A stretch of DNA of 64,000 bases from Lamellibrachia satsuma (lineage: Eukaryota > Annelida > Polychaeta > Sabellida > Siboglinidae). Below the pieces are notes generated by a model. The model did no database searches, was not told the DNA's origin, and saw only the letters and a list, made by a program, of their open reading frames with translations. This document shows, in pieces, positions 9,450 to 22,189 of the stretch. The DNA lies in the NCBI GenBank assembly GCA_033239005.1, contig BSQZ01000011.1:9805001-9869000 (forward strand), written 5' to 3'. Numbering within the stretch: position 1 is the first letter of the stretch; every line of letters starts with the position of its first letter. The position numbers and the translations under genes were made by a program.

Positions 9450-12208
9450 GCAACAGTCAGATCACACTGGTGACTGTGGAGTGGTGCACTTGGGCTATGC
9501 AGAACACCTTGGGCAGGGTTGGCAGCATTGGGGATTAAGCTGGTGGGGATTAAGGCAGATGGCAACCACGTGAAACACATGCCCATCCTTGGGGGGGGGA
9601 TGAACCCCTCTTTTGGAGAGAATTTGTTTTAATTGTAAACCATTTCAGAAAACATCTCAGAAATTATGTTGATTACGTATGCCCGAAAACCTGTTCCAAG
9701 ACCCCGAGGACAGACCTGGAAGAGTAGACCATGAACACAGAACATATAAACATAAAGATTCAAGGCACAGATACCTGGTCTAAAGATTCTGTCGGTGCAG
9801 GACATTTCAGCCGCAGCCTCACAGAATGTGTTTGTTGTTTGTAATTATTACACATTTTAATATGCACAGGGTAGCAGCCTTTCACAGCAATGATAATAGC
9901 AACTGTAAAAAAATATATACTCATGTAATGTCATATTGATGTATAAATAAACAACATGTAAACCACAGATTGCTGAGAAGATATCAACAAATTGAGGCAA
10001 TACAACAGAAGGGTATTTACACACCCACACACAGTACACATTGTGTGAATTACATAACCAAGACTAATCAATTTTAGACCCTAACGTAATTGGGATTAAA
10101 ACATGCATTGTGCAACTGCTCTAACCTGTGATGTCTGTGAGAATCATCCACCGCCCCCAGATGTAGCAACAACTATAAATAATTCCAGGTAATTATAGCA
10201 AATTAGCAACGGTTAGTCCTATGCTGGGCAATCACACTCAAGTTCCTAATGTCTGTTAATCAAATTTAGCAGGCAGCTTAATTCATATGAATGAGGCAAC
10301 TATGCAGCCAGGGATGCCTCCGTGGACACGATTTGACAGAGAAGTTCCATAAACAGTCGCGATGAAGAAATCGTCATCAGAGACACAGCGCAGTCTTCCT
10401 CCCACTTCCCAACCTGTGTCCCTTTCCCAAATACCTCTGTCTTATCCCAGGTCTTATGGTCCCCATCTGCCACTCCCCTTAATGGGGGGTCTTGTGAATG
10501 TAAGGATAACTATTTTACAAGGAGATTACCACAACGGCAAACCACCACCACATCACACCGATCACAGTTTAGCAACACAAATAAAATTTGTATTACTTAT
10601 TTTTTCCTTTTTATCACCCAGCAACAATGGTCAAGGTCTTTGCTCTATTTCCTTGCAATAATAATAATAAATAATAATTTGTGGGATACATAAAAGATGA
10701 TGTATCCTACAAATTATTATATTACATTAAAGTGGTCAAATTTTTCTTAAAACAATCCAAAATGGTTAAACCTTTCCCGAGTGCCCTTGCTTGCTCCATG
10801 GGTTTGTCCCAAGTGCCATGTCCTTGGCATAAACAGACAATAGCAGCACCAGCCTCGCCCCAGCAATAAACACCATGACTCCTTTTTATAGCTGAACAGC
10901 TAGACATCTTTTATTGATGCTGAAAAAAGTTGTTCGGTTTTTTAAAGGTAGCAGACAATTTTTTAGCACTGCTTTCCCACGCTCGTTAGGATTCTAACTA
11001 CCATTTCAGCACATCCTAGCATTATATCTGCCCCAGTTTCACATTAATGGGTCACAGGTTTTTCTTCCACTCAAAGAGATTTTTAAGACTAAACATGTTA
11101 AATTAAAGGTAGTCACATCACTGTTCCATTCATGCGGGTGAAATACCTGTTGTACTGGAAATTTGTATCTGACCGTGTACATATTTTGTACTTCCTGGGC
11201 TGGCTGTGATGTATTTTAAGGTTTAGCCATTTGGCTAATGTGTTTGTTTTTTCTTAGCCAACTTACTTTTCCCCAGCTAAGGTCTTCCATTATTTAACCA
11301 AACTGGAATTAGTGGATAGTTACCATGAGTCTACCCTGGTTACTGGTAGACATCCAAATGTGTTCACATTTTGACAACCAAATGGGTGGACGTGTGCATC
11401 TGAGTGTATTGTGTCAGAAATTAATAAGAAATTAATAAGATTACCAATCGACATTAATAATGCTGCACAAATTACAGTCGTGCTGTGTCTAGGCACCTAG
11501 CTGTGCTTGTCATGGATGAGATAGGTGGCCCCTGAGAGAAAAACCCAATCCTGCCACACAAATTAGTGGCTCATTGCCCACGGGGCATGACTTGGGAACA
11601 GGATTGGAAGCAAGGAGGCAGTATGGGATAGTATGTAGGCAACAGGATAACATGCAGACAACACAGGCCATAACACATCCTGGGAAATTATATATCCTGG
11701 GAAATGTTATATCATGTTGAATTTAAACTTGCATTTTAATTTGTCCAATCGCAGGAAGTCAAGGCTTCCCTCTGAGAGATAGAAATAAATTAATGCATTG
11801 TAATGAATCTTAAATAAATGCATCATAATGTTATGTGCTCCATAAGGCAAACGGACATGGAACCTTTGACGTTTCAACAATGCAACAATTGTTCACCAAT
11901 CTTCTTCCTTAGAGCATCCAACTTCAACATTTTGAAGAATGCTCTATTAATTAATGCATTATTTTATTGCATTTAATGTTTTATAAACATTTTATATTTC
12001 AAAACATTATATTACTTTATTGTATTTAATATTTTATAAAAACTAACTATGTGCAAACATACTTTATTATTTATTGTATTTAATGTTAATATACAATATT
12101 GAAAAATCTCTTCTCAAGTGAAATATTCAATATCTACGGTTGCAATTCGAATAAACTTATTATTACTACATAGTGTAACTAATTATGTATTTAATAAGTC
12201 AAACAATA
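9450..12208. other. Gene-free stretch upstream of the visible NlpC/P60-like exons
   Basis: The missing 5' exon of the NlpC/P60-like gene is expected here or further right, but none was identified. The + strand ORF at 10362-10661 starts with an ATG in a fair context but has no recognisable product. About 11955-12090 contains an AT-rich, degenerate repeat of TTTATTGTATTTAATGTTTT-like units. A hairpin at 10673-10718 is listed separately. Confidence 0.45.
10673..10718. repeat. Inverted repeat, 19-bp arms
   Basis: AATAATTTGTGGGATACAT at 10673-10691 pairs with the segment at 10700-10718 with one mismatch, leaving an 8-base loop. It could be the remnant of a small palindromic element. Confidence 0.8.
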
Positions 12209-12534
12209 AGGCCAAGTAAAAAAGAAACATATTTCTCGACCAGGCATTTTGTAAAATGGAAAAGGGAGGCCCTTAATTATTATTTAAAATAATTTTTAAA
12301 TATGATTTTTTGCTATTTTTTAAGATGGCCGCATTGTCTAAGATTACCGCAGTGGCTGATTTAACGACACTATGATTTGTCTGATGCAGTTTTAGACCGA
12401 CATTTCTACACAGAACTGAAAAACGTTAAAAATAATAATTTCTTGTTTCAATAGTAAATAGTAAGGCAAGGAAGCGGTGAGCAAAAAGAAAGCAGGTGGG
12501 GGGACAAGAAACATGTTTCTTTTTTACTTGGCCT
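12209..12534. mobile_element. MITE-like element with 28-bp terminal inverted repeats
   Basis: The left end at 12209-12236 begins AGGCCAAGTAAAAAAGAAAC. The right end at 12507-12534 is its reverse complement with a single A/G difference over 28 bases. The 326-bp element encodes no protein, which fits a non-autonomous DNA transposon (MITE). No clear target-site duplication could be read at the borders, so the superfamily is undetermined. Confidence 0.75.
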
Positions 12535-12539
12535 GATAA

Positions 12540-14100
12540 TGGCATTGTACAACCATAACAGCTAGAGTGACCGATGGTCAACTACAATGACAGGTGTGCA
12601 GAGTGGACATGGTTAGCACTACTGAGGGCGTGTAGCGGACTGCAAAGCCCGGGATCCCCCCAACTGAACGGCGATTATTCAACACGACCAGATAAAGGCA
12701 TTTTAATTAATCAACGCTCACTTCGATTGATCTGGTGATGAATTAATGCGATCAACCAAATCTACCATCGATGGCAACAACAGAAGTGCACGGAATGAAT
12801 GGATATCTCGGGAACGGTCTGGCTGGAAATCTGTCAGGGAACCACGTTGTGTCAACACCTGGTCATGTGGGGGGGGTCTATTAATATTTTACACAGAAGG
12901 CATAATTATAGAAGTCATGCCTAATCAACCGTCATGCTACAATCATCACCTTGTCACCAACTCTCTGAAAGTCACTGAAGCATGACTACATCATAGTACA
13001 TGGCACTCTTGCCTTCTGGGCATTAATCTGCTTTGTTCTTGCAATATAAATGAGTCGCTTGATGCGTGTCAGCTACAATAACATTATTGATTGGCACGGT
13101 TCTATACGTAGAACACAGAAATTTGTTTGTCCGATGTTGTTGTACAATAACAACCACACTGACTGCATGCGGAACCAATTCAGCGGAAATCATGAATGGT
13201 GGACCTTTCTTGAACCATTCAGGCACCTATGGAGTTGGAGATATTAATATAGCACAACTAAATCTGCTTACAACAATCTATATTTAAATTATTAGGATGC
13301 TGTTTTTTCCAGAAAGGAGTTATTCTATTGATAGGTGTAATATGCAATACACCGTCAGGTGGATATGTACTGAACCCATTTTCCCATATAGTATGGAGTT
13401 TTTCTTCCCATTTATTAGGGGAAGTGGTGGTCTCCCTGATCCGAGATGGCTTCTTCCATCCTTAAAAACATGTCCAGGAATCATATAAGGGTGACAAACT
13501 AAACTGAATATGTTATACGTTTGGCATAGATATAGATTAAAATAAATGTGAAATTCTTTTGACATAAAATGACAGCCTTAATTGGCCATCCTAACGAACT
13601 TCTTTGTGGGCAGATTGAAGCAAGTAAACATTGTGATGCCATGAAATTACAGTAGGATAACCAGTAGTAGATGTGTATATCACTATAAGAGTAACAACTC
13701 TAGTAAGTTTGTGTTTGTATGTCATGTGACCCCACAAAAGTGACTGACAAGGCATCACCAGCAGAGGCAGTAGCTGCAGGCAGCTATGCTTATTTATGGT
13801 TTACAAAATAAACACATTTATAGGTAACACAATAAAGTTAAAGCACCACACTTCATAGTGTATAACAGTAAAGCAAGCCATCATAATAAATTACCCCCAC
13901 CCCCAAAGTATACACTCCACCATTTTTTAAAACAAAATCAACATTTATTTTATCTTTACAAAATTCATCTTAATACTAATAAAAGCAATTATTAATTAAA
14001 ATCCTCAATCTCCCTTTTCGGTCTCCGAGTTCAACAGCGCACCAAAACAAAAGGGCTAAGCATTTTGTAACCGATAAGCAGTTCCAGTTGTAAACAGTTG
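12540..14100. other. Gene-free stretch
   Basis: Short frames at 12746-12985 and 13023-13565 have no recognisable products and overlap one another in several frames. Nothing else was recognised. Confidence 0.45.
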
Positions 14101-14105
14101 GATTG

Positions 14106-14275
14106 GTACGCTGGGGAGCTATGGAGGGTATGCAAGTTTAAACAGGTGGGCTTTTTGTTTACGGCGACATGTTGTTATATTTCCTAGACTTAACACTAAC
14201 AGGGAATGAGTTCCACAGTCTCGGTGCAGCAACTGAAAAAGCTCTAGTTCCGACACTGGGAACAATGGTATACGC
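14106..14275 (-). pseudogene. LINE reverse transcriptase 3' end, frameshifted
   Basis: The minus strand reads VGTRAFSVAAPRLWNSFP, the hallmark near the C terminus of many metazoan LINE polymerases. After VSVKS the frame shifts, and a second frame continues RKQKAHLFKLAY to a stop, which matches the usual K-x-HLF ending. This is a 5'-truncated, inactive copy, as is common for LINE insertions. A (CA)n run lies beside its 5' edge at 14287-14310. Confidence 0.75.
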
Positions 14276-14286
14276 ACATACATGCC

Positions 14287-14310
14287 CACACACACACACA
14301 CACACACACA
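14287..14310. repeat. (CA)n microsatellite
   Basis: About twelve CA units next to the LINE fragment. Confidence 0.85.
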
Positions 14311-14399
14311 GTGCACACATAAATGCTAACGCACACATGCAAAAGTATATATATAACATAGTTTTCAGTTTCATCCAACTGTCATAGAAATGTCACAAC

Positions 14400-15512
14400 A
14401 ACACGATTTCTCAAAGTACAATAAAATATTTTTTAAAGGTCAATGACATTTCAAGAAAGTCAATAACACACAACACTACACGAATATCACACCAATCTTG
14501 CATTAAAATAACGTCTAACAATAAATACCAGATGTGAAGTTTACGTAGTTTATTTCCTATCTAAATATATATCTTGAAGTTTTTGTCTGATCTAACAGAG
14601 TAATTAAGTAATGCCACAGTGTGGGTCTTATTAATTAACAACGGCTTCTGTCAGTCAAACTCCCTACATTCTGTTAACCCATAATTCACTTCCATCAGTG
14701 CAAATTGATGCGGCTATTCACAATTGCTAGTCACTAAGATAATATTTACCTGCTGCTATGGCGACGCCCAATGTTGCAAACTGACGGCAAAATATAATGA
14801 CTTAATCTGTGTTAGCTGCGGCCCACAATCATGTATAAATTCAATAAGAGCATCTAATCAATAATTCACCTCTCAGATGGGAAAGTGATAGTTAGCATCT
14901 GAGCCGTTTCCTAAATGTTGGCAGCATTCCAAATTTACAGACGGTTTTCTTCATAGCAACGTTTCATCACGGAATCTTGCTGTTAGAAATGTAATTACTG
15001 TATTTCTTATAACAAAGGAACTTATGGTGTTTAATTAAATGTTTTAAATATTTACGAAAAATCTACTTAAAATTATATCAATCAAACAAACATTGGGCTT
15101 ATATTTAGACTAATGGTAAACATGAAAGGTGATGGCCAAATAAAAACACAGGCACTCGAGCCTTTTGAATATTGGAGGGTCAAAGTTGATGACAGAAAGC
15201 CAATGACCTCGGACAGAGGTGAGGGTCATATGTCCCCACCAAATCCGTGGTTGGATTCTAGTAAGCACTGAAGAAATATTGGGGTGGCCAAGGTATACCT
15301 GAACCCCCACACTCTTTTATTAAAGAATGCCAAAATTTTGTGTGACCATGTTCCATATGCTTTATATATTCCAGTTTCAATAACATACATACATTATCTG
15401 CAAATATTTGAGGGGACTATCTTTGGTATCTTTTAATAAACATGTTTTATAAAATTTGGTGATGTCTATGCTATGTGGGGATAATCTCATTACAATATGT
15501 CAATTAGTGAAC
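14400..15512. other. Gene-free stretch
   Basis: AT-rich DNA with many stop codons. No product, RNA gene or repeat was recognised. Confidence 0.45.
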
Positions 15513-15513
15513 A

Positions 15514-15514
15514 G

Positions 15515-15561
<47 letters not shown>
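15514..15561. repeat. (CAAT)n microsatellite
   Basis: About twelve perfect CAAT units. Confidence 0.9.
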
Positions 15562-15564
15562 GTA

Positions 15565-16780
15565 ATTTTATTTCTAACAGTCATTGTTGGATAGGAGATT
15601 GACCTCATGGAATGTACATTTACTGTTGTGTATTATTTGTTCTATCACACCAGGTTCCCACATGGAGACAACTGTATGATCGTTTTCTAAATCAAATCCC
15701 CAAGACATAAACGGAAAACATTTTTGCATTGCTACACTTTCTGACATAATCATGGTTGTTATCTTGCTATCAAATATGTCTGAAATAACTACGATATAAA
15801 AACAGCTTTCATTTAATAAAAAAAAGTCAACATACATAATTTATGGAACTATATAATTGTTTTGTTTGTATAACATGCAAATATGTTTATGAGTGCCCCA
15901 AAAATCAGTTTTTATCGTGTTAATATGATAAATGTTTGGGAATTTAAAATATCAACAGGTGTTTGTGAAGTGCCAATTTTTTCCATTTAACTGGTTAAAC
16001 ATTTTTTAACATCAACCAACATTTAAGTAAACACTGAATCACTCACAGTTACACTAACTACAAAATAACCTATAGTCATATCTTACAATAACACAATCTG
16101 AGAATAACCGAGATCCTGCCAAACAGAATAAATTGCCAACGAAATGAAGCTGCTGACAATGACAGGAGACTGCGTTCCTATCTGTTCAGGCGCCGATCCA
16201 CACAGACAGCCCCCTTTGTCCTGGGGTCTATGTCACTTCCCTGGGAAGCTAAACTGTGCCTTTGAGATGCGACAAACTGCCATTGACAATCAGATGAGAT
16301 GATATCAGCCCAGGGTAGTCTGTACAGGTACAGACCCTGGAGAACGTTTGTGGCAGATCAAATTTCGGCGGGCAAACGTAATTTTGAAGTTTCGGGTACA
16401 GGTCATCCTGGTTTCCATAGCAACCCTTTGAAGTTGTTAATAATGACTTGCACATACCCTTCTAGTTAGGAATTGTACACCTGAATGCTTAGAATCCTTT
16501 ATGGCGACTGTCATACACCACTCGTTATATAACGACTCAGTTTTGGGACAACTGTGCCGAAGGAAGACTTGACCCCTCTTCCCATTATTTCCCTTGTAGG
16601 ACAGGGGCTACATGCTTCAGCAGATGTTCTCCGCAACTCAGCAACCCCTTCCCATCTGTGTTGCTCCTCTGTCAGTTTCTCCCACATCCTGCCACTGACA
16701 TCTGTCTTTTATAAATCTCTCCACACTATCTGTCCATCTTTGTTTTGTTTCTCCTGTCCTTCTGCTGCCTTTTCTCTCCT
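15565..16780. other. Gene-free stretch
   Basis: A minus-strand frame of 87 codons at 15574-15837 has no recognisable product. GTTTCCATAGCAAC near 16418 is a one-mismatch X-box. Otherwise nothing was recognised. Confidence 0.4.
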
Positions 16781-16782
16781 CT

Positions 16783-16835
16783 GTCTGTCTGTCAGCCAAC
16801 AGTCTGTCTGTCTGTCTGTATCTCTCTGTGTTGGT

Positions 16836-16926
<91 letters not shown>

Positions 16927-17110
16927 TCTCTCTCTCTCTCTCTTTCTGTATGTCTGTATGTCCATCTGTCTCTTTCTGTCTGTCTGTATCTCTCTCTATC
17001 GGTCTGTCTGTCTATCTGTCTCTCTCTCTGTGTCTGTCTGCCCCTCTCTCTCTCTCTACATGTCTGTACATGTCTGTATGTCTTTCGGTCTCTCTCTGCC
17101 TCTGTATGTG
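16783..17110. repeat. Compound TCTG / TGCC / TC microsatellite
   Basis: A (TGTC)n run leads into 22 perfect TGCC units at about 16837-16924, then (TC)n and degenerate TGTC/TCTC sequence. Long open frames on both strands here (Leu-Pro-Ala-Cys on one, Gly-Arg-Gln-Ala on the other) are products of the repeat and not genes. Confidence 0.95.
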
Positions 17111-17139
17111 TGTGTTTTTTCATAATTCACTAATATCCT

Positions 17140-18185
17140 ATCTTGGGCCACTTTCAATACATCCTTCCATCAACCAACCCAACGGTAGCAGCCTTCCACA
17201 CCTGCCCCAGCCTATGATGGCAGCAAACAGCCTTCCACCTGACTCACACACAAGTACCTGCTCAACACCCTCCGACGATATCTTGTCAGACAACAAATCT
17301 TGTGACACGTCATCTCCATGGTAACCAGTGATGGACGACATGACGAACAGGATGAAGACTGATTGGAGACGGAAGTTCCGAGTGGACACGCTTGATAAAG
17401 TACCGACGCCCAGCTCACTTTGTAATGTCACCAAACCATCCAGAGAAAAATAAAATCAAATGCCATTTGTCGAGAGCTATATATACATATCTTGCATGTC
17501 CAAAATTTAAACCACTAAGTTAACCTTTGTTCAGTAGACATAGCACCGAATGGTCAGTCACCTAATGGCCATTGTAATTCTGTTCCGATTGGTCATATAT
17601 CACCATTCATCGTTTCTTAGTACACCTATATTTGGATAGGTGCACATTTGTTGATAAACGTATTGTACCACCTGACCTGAGGTGAAATTATAGGCAGGCG
17701 TAAGTCAGTGTGTCCAATGTAACACCTACTTTAATTTGTTAGTTCTAAGCTTATCACTGGATTAGCATTCACAGAATCAATGCAAAGATCAGTGTGATTT
17801 ACAGGTGTAATTCCTGCACGCCTGAATAGCACGAATCCTCTTATTGTTACGCTGGTCTTGATTTATTTGACTGTGTGAACTATTGCAGTGCGTGTGTGTA
17901 TGCGTGCATGTGCGCTCGCATGTGCGTATTGAGGTATGTGTGACTATCAGCGTGTCATTTTACCAACAGTTAATGTAGCGCAAGATGTTACTGGAGAAGG
18001 TAGGCATTATAAATAATTAGAGAATGTTGGCAGATAATTCTAGTTAATCATGTACCATTTGGGTGATCACTGAACAAAAATCGCCTGACTCAAGGAAAAG
18101 AATTAAATTTAAACTGGGCTAAAACATGTTGTTTCTTGTTGAAATTTGCCAGTGTTTATGACTTCTTTAACTAAATGTTAACGCC
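17140..18185. other. Gene-free stretch
   Basis: Short frames at 17138-17434 on the minus strand are not recognisable. A GT/GC-rich run lies at about 17888-17940. Nothing further was recognised. Confidence 0.4.
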
Positions 18186-18188
18186 ATA

Positions 18189-18235
18189 GAATTCTATAGG
18201 TGGTGATGTTACCAACATCACCACCTATAGAATTC
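18189..18235. repeat. Perfect 22-bp hairpin
   Basis: The 22 bases at 18189-18210, starting GAATTCTATAGGTGGTGA, are perfectly complementary to 18214-18235, with a three-base ACC loop. Such an uninterrupted stem is likely recent; it may be a palindromic insertion. The loop is too short for a standard microRNA precursor. Confidence 0.9.
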
Positions 18236-18239
18236 AAAA

Positions 18240-18960
18240 GACAATGCGAATATCATAAAAAAATACTAATTTTATTCCACTGAAACTATGTTTGAGCTTA
18301 AATTAGCCGTTTTTGTAACTCTGGTTGTGGGTAAAAAAAATAAGGTCCACTCCTTGTATAAAAAATACCCTTAAAGTTTTATTCTTTGCTAAAAATATGA
18401 TAATTACAGTGAAGAACCAAACAAAATGGGTCAAGGGAAACCGGTTTAAATCAGCTAAGAGGAAGTGAAGTCTAGAAGATCAGACAAAATAGGCACCATT
18501 AAAGAACACTTGGAAAAGGAAAACGCTTCTGTGCAAACAAATGTGAAAGTAATCTGTTGTGATTGTGATTCTGTCATATTTGAAATGCTCACAATGCTAG
18601 TTGTGAATACAGTCCACACTGGTTGCAGGTGAAGTCATCAAGAAGACAGTAAACATAAACCGCTTTTGACAGAAGCACAGAAAAAACCACAACAGGCTGG
18701 CCAGGAAGTATGAATGACTATAGATGACAAGCATGACTAAAACGTTAGAGTAAAAGTTAGGGTTAAAAGTGAAAGTAGGGGAGACACAATAGTCAAATAC
18801 AAGAGCTCATACAAAAAGTCAATATGGCATTCCCATCAAACTGCGTAGTTCCCAAACTTCTATTCTTGTGTTTTTACCTTTTCTACCTTTTCTATTGTCT
18901 TCCTTATCTGATTTTTACACCAAATATAACATTCATTGAGAAAACTAAACAATAACAAAA
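18240..18960. other. Gene-free stretch
   Basis: Frames are short and interrupted. The DNA between 18420 and 18720 has coding-like patches with stops, but no family was recognised. Confidence 0.4.
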
Positions 18961-18975
18961 TTTAAAAGAATGATA

Positions 18976-19044
18976 CTCATGCACGCACGCTCGCACTCAT
19001 GCACGCACGCTCGCACTCATGCACGCACGCACGCTCGCACACAC
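18976..19044. repeat. 20-bp tandem repeat of the ACTCATGCACGCACGCTCGC type
   Basis: About three and a half units, the last slightly longer by an extra ACGC. Derived from an ACGC microsatellite. Confidence 0.85.
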
Positions 19045-19049
19045 ATATT

Positions 19050-20344
19050 CCATTATAACTAAAACAATTCCCTGTAGCAACTGAACTATAGAACAAGATG
19101 ATTATATCCATTAGTCCACCAACATTGATATAGATCAACAGCCGTGAACTCAAAAAATGGATCATTGTTGAGCGAGGCACCAGCTGTGGCGAGTACACCT
19201 TTGAGACTATGTCGGTTCCCAGGGAAAGACACATTCAAACTCATGCATATTGCCAGATACTCCCACCTGTAATGTATACTCAATGATCAATGAACTCTGC
19301 TGAATATACTACAATGCTGTTGGCTGGCACACCGACACATGGTCCGGCCAGTCAGGTCAGGCAAAGCATTTATCACAAAGCATTAATCGGACTGCAGAAG
19401 CCAGACAAAAATGGCGCAAAAAATGTCAACGCGTAAGAAGGTAAAACGCCACCTTTCATCACGTAGGATTAAATATCAACCGACTCTTTTTTGAAACATT
19501 TACAGAAAAGGATACACTTTAAATGGAAACTGGCATGAAATAAACAATGTTTCTACAATTGAATCATCCATACATAATGCAGGGAAGTTATGTTTGATTT
19601 TCTAAATGATATTTAAATATGGACCTAGCAGCAATGTGGGCTGTTGGCAGTATTTACCAAACACCATTTAAACACAATTTTGTGTAGAGTTACTCATGTT
19701 TGCATCTTGCACAGGTAGCATGTATAGAAGACTGCAATGTTTGCTTATGGTATAAAAAAGACCCAGGTCATATGATATTATATCACGTGATATGACATCA
19801 CCAAATCAGCCAAATTTGATTACAAATGTGTAGTTGACTAATGAAAAAAAAAAACTTGTTCCAAGATAAAAATCTGAATACCAAGTTTTCTATAGAAGCT
19901 GTCAACGAGAGATTTGCGTGCATACAAGTCACGCTTGAACAGATTACGCATTCAACAAAACATAGTTAATTGCCTTCGTATCTATATACGCAACATTTTG
20001 TTGGTGCATTCTGTGACGGTGGAAGACAGTTGACTGCACATAGGTCCAGTAATGTGCCATGTTTGCAGGGGAACACTTTCAGCTGTGACACAGACTCCAC
20101 GAATGACCTGGTGCAAGAAGGTAACAATTATGAAAGCTTGCAGTGGTTGCTGAAGACTGCCCCATTGTGTTTGCTGACAGACCCCAGTGTGTGGGCAATG
20201 ACTAATAGGGCTAGCATGGGGGACAGGACAGTGCAGGGGTTATCATATTTTACCCCTACAGCCTCTGTATGGGCACACAAGACAAGAGGGTACTTAAATT
20301 CCGCTAGGTTCAGGCAATCCCTGAACTCCATTTTCGGACAAACA
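19050..20344. other. Stretch with overlapping unrecognised frames
   Basis: From about 19970 to 20356 the + strand is open for 128 codons, beginning with TTG, and the minus strand is open at 20128-20418. Neither frame has a recognisable domain, and both run into the SINE fragment at 20345, so a repeat origin is likely. A short palindrome around CACGTG lies near 19785. Confidence 0.4.
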
Positions 20345-20440
20345 CTTTTTTTGTAGTAGCTGCCATGTCTCTGAATGCTTCTCAAAGAAGTTACATGTTG
20401 GAACGAACAGGTTTGCATGGGGGCGAAACATGAAACACTC
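20345..20440 (+). mobile_element. SINE fragment (3' half)
   Basis: The block with CTGAATGCTTCTCAAAGAAG, then TGTTGGAACGAACAGG and GGGGGCGAAACATGAAA aligns by eye with the 3' half of the SINE at 34335 and 54525. The tRNA-like head and extreme tail are not visible. Confidence 0.6.
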
Positions 20441-20984
20441 GGACATTGTGATACAGTGCGTATATTAGAACATACTTTTTGCTATTTCACAGCTCAGAGG
20501 AGATAGGATTATACAAACATTGAAAGGTGGAATATTTCACTGACAATCACAGAATCTTGGCACTGATGGAATGACCAGATTATAAGTTACAAAATGCTAG
20601 TACCATATTTGCACCTCTCCCCTGGATGCAGCATAATGCAATGTAGATCAATCATAGTTCTGGCTACATAAAATCACAGTGACGTCACCAGTAGATGTCA
20701 CACAGCACAATTCCTGCACCTGTGACAAATGTCATAAACAGCATATTGGGTGTCATAAATCATATCAACAATAACACCACACCAGCTACATTGGTGTCAC
20801 AGGTCAGCTGACGGTCCTACAACCTGTCACCATATCTCCTTACAATAACATGTTTATACTTGACCATGAGACAATGAGACTGACCAATGACCGTGTGTTT
20901 ATCTTGCAGACATTAGCCGCCCTTACTTGGCTAGACAGAAAAATGGATGGTGAGCCGACTTCAATAACTCTGTATCAATTCCAA

Positions 20985-21070
20985 TTCCAATCACACACCA
21001 ACTACAAATTCCCATTACAATTCCACATCAAAAATACCAATTCCAATTATCAATTCCATATCAAAATAAA
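20985..21070. repeat. AATTCCAATTC-type low-complexity repeat
   Basis: Degenerate repetition of CAATTCCAATTC and variants. It lies close to the dispersed repeat at 21190-21330. Confidence 0.6.
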
Positions 21071-21189
21071 AGTAACTGAACAGAGCAGCTATAGACATAC
21101 TCAATGCCAAAAAAATAACATCTATTTCAGAGCAACTATTTAATTTCTGCATATCATGGTACATAATGGTAAGTATGATATTCGCAACC

Positions 21190-21330
21190 TATTATATTTA
21201 ATTGATTATTAGATGTGAATAATTTGAGTTAGAAAGTTACATGATGTAACTGAAAAGTAACTGAAAATACTTTTTCACCAATTCCGGAATTGGAATTGCC
21301 ATTTCGATTCCAATTACATTGCAACTGACC
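21190..21330 (+). repeat. Dispersed repeat, copy 1
   Basis: Shares an ordered set of words (TTGATTATT, AATAATTTGAGTTA, AAAGTTA, TGATGTAA, TGAAAA) with the reverse complement of 46620-46760. This indicates two diverged copies in opposite orientation. Its family is not known to me. Confidence 0.55.
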
Positions 21331-21494
21331 TTGCCGGCGAGGTTTGTTCGTTGCAAAGAACACTAATAAACTTCTACAGCACCCAGACCCTCACGAACCC
21401 GAGCTAGCTGAGAGGCACAACGAACCAGAACAACGTCGTCCTGAACAAGGACGCACAAAACTCATCATCAGAGCGAGAGACCGTCAAAAATTTT

Positions 21495-21790
21495 GGGTGA
21501 AAATGCAATCTCAAAAAAATATGATTTCAGATTTTTGCAGAAGGTATCTACAGTTTCACATGATTTTAAGGTGATGGGGAGTTCATACCAGATTTTTGGC
21601 GCAACTACAGAGAAAGCACACTTGTCCTGGTTGAGCTCAGTCTTAGGAACAAAAGAAAACATGTACGAATGTGAGTGTGTTCGTTGGAGACAGATAGCGT
21701 GGCAGTGTGTCACATACATGTGATTGGGGTAGTTTGGTATCACACAGCCACACAAGGCAGAGCAAGAAACCTTATCTTTAATCTTCGTCA
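21495..21790 (-). pseudogene. LINE reverse transcriptase C-terminal fragment
   Basis: The minus strand reads CAFSVVAPKIWYELPITLKS, followed by ETVDTFCKNLKSYFFEIAFSP. This is the standard LINE C-terminal pattern RAFSVxAPxxWNxLP then a TFKxxLKxxLF motif. The preceding segment (HAICLQRTHSHSYMFSFVPK) fits the variable region before it. It is 5'-truncated, with no catalytic domain. It differs clearly from the copy at 14.1 kb, so it is probably a different family or a much older copy. Confidence 0.75.
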
Positions 21791-22189
21791 CTCAAACGGA
21801 AGCATATGGCCAAAACAAAGCTTCTCCTACCAGGGTTTGTTAAGATTCAGTTCATGATATATTGAATTGAAGATCTGAAGAAAAATCTCACATGGGCACA
21901 GCAGGTCTCTGATAGAGGCGTATGGGAGGCCTTTGAAAAACCTGTCTCCAATGCACTCTGTTTTTGGCAATTTTTTTCTCTTTCTAGGTGGTTCTAAACT
22001 TCACCATGCATGGTAAAAATTAATCTGGAACCATTGTTGTTTCTCAGGAATATATTTTTGTCGGCCTCATACCTCTATGCAGAGTATTGTCACACCAAGT
22101 TGTTGACTGGTTAGAGATAGGACCCCCACTATATAAGTCCACGGCAGGTTATATATTTGATGCCACCATATAAATTGACCCCAGGTGCG

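Noticed and set aside
9353..9586. Alternative minus-strand frames over the first visible NlpC/P60-like exon
   Set aside because: They are out of phase with the exon that joins the catalytic domain.
16554..17324. 256-codon + strand frame and 161-codon minus frame over the TGCC/TCTG tract
   Set aside because: Both are translations of a microsatellite, with no flanking domain or splice signal.
18189..18235. MicroRNA precursor
   Set aside because: Stem too short overall and loop of three bases; does not fit a Drosha or Dicer substrate.
19411..19440. Possible first exon (MAQKMSTRKK followed by GTAAAA)
   Set aside because: Only ten codons, no downstream partner exon and no recognisable protein.
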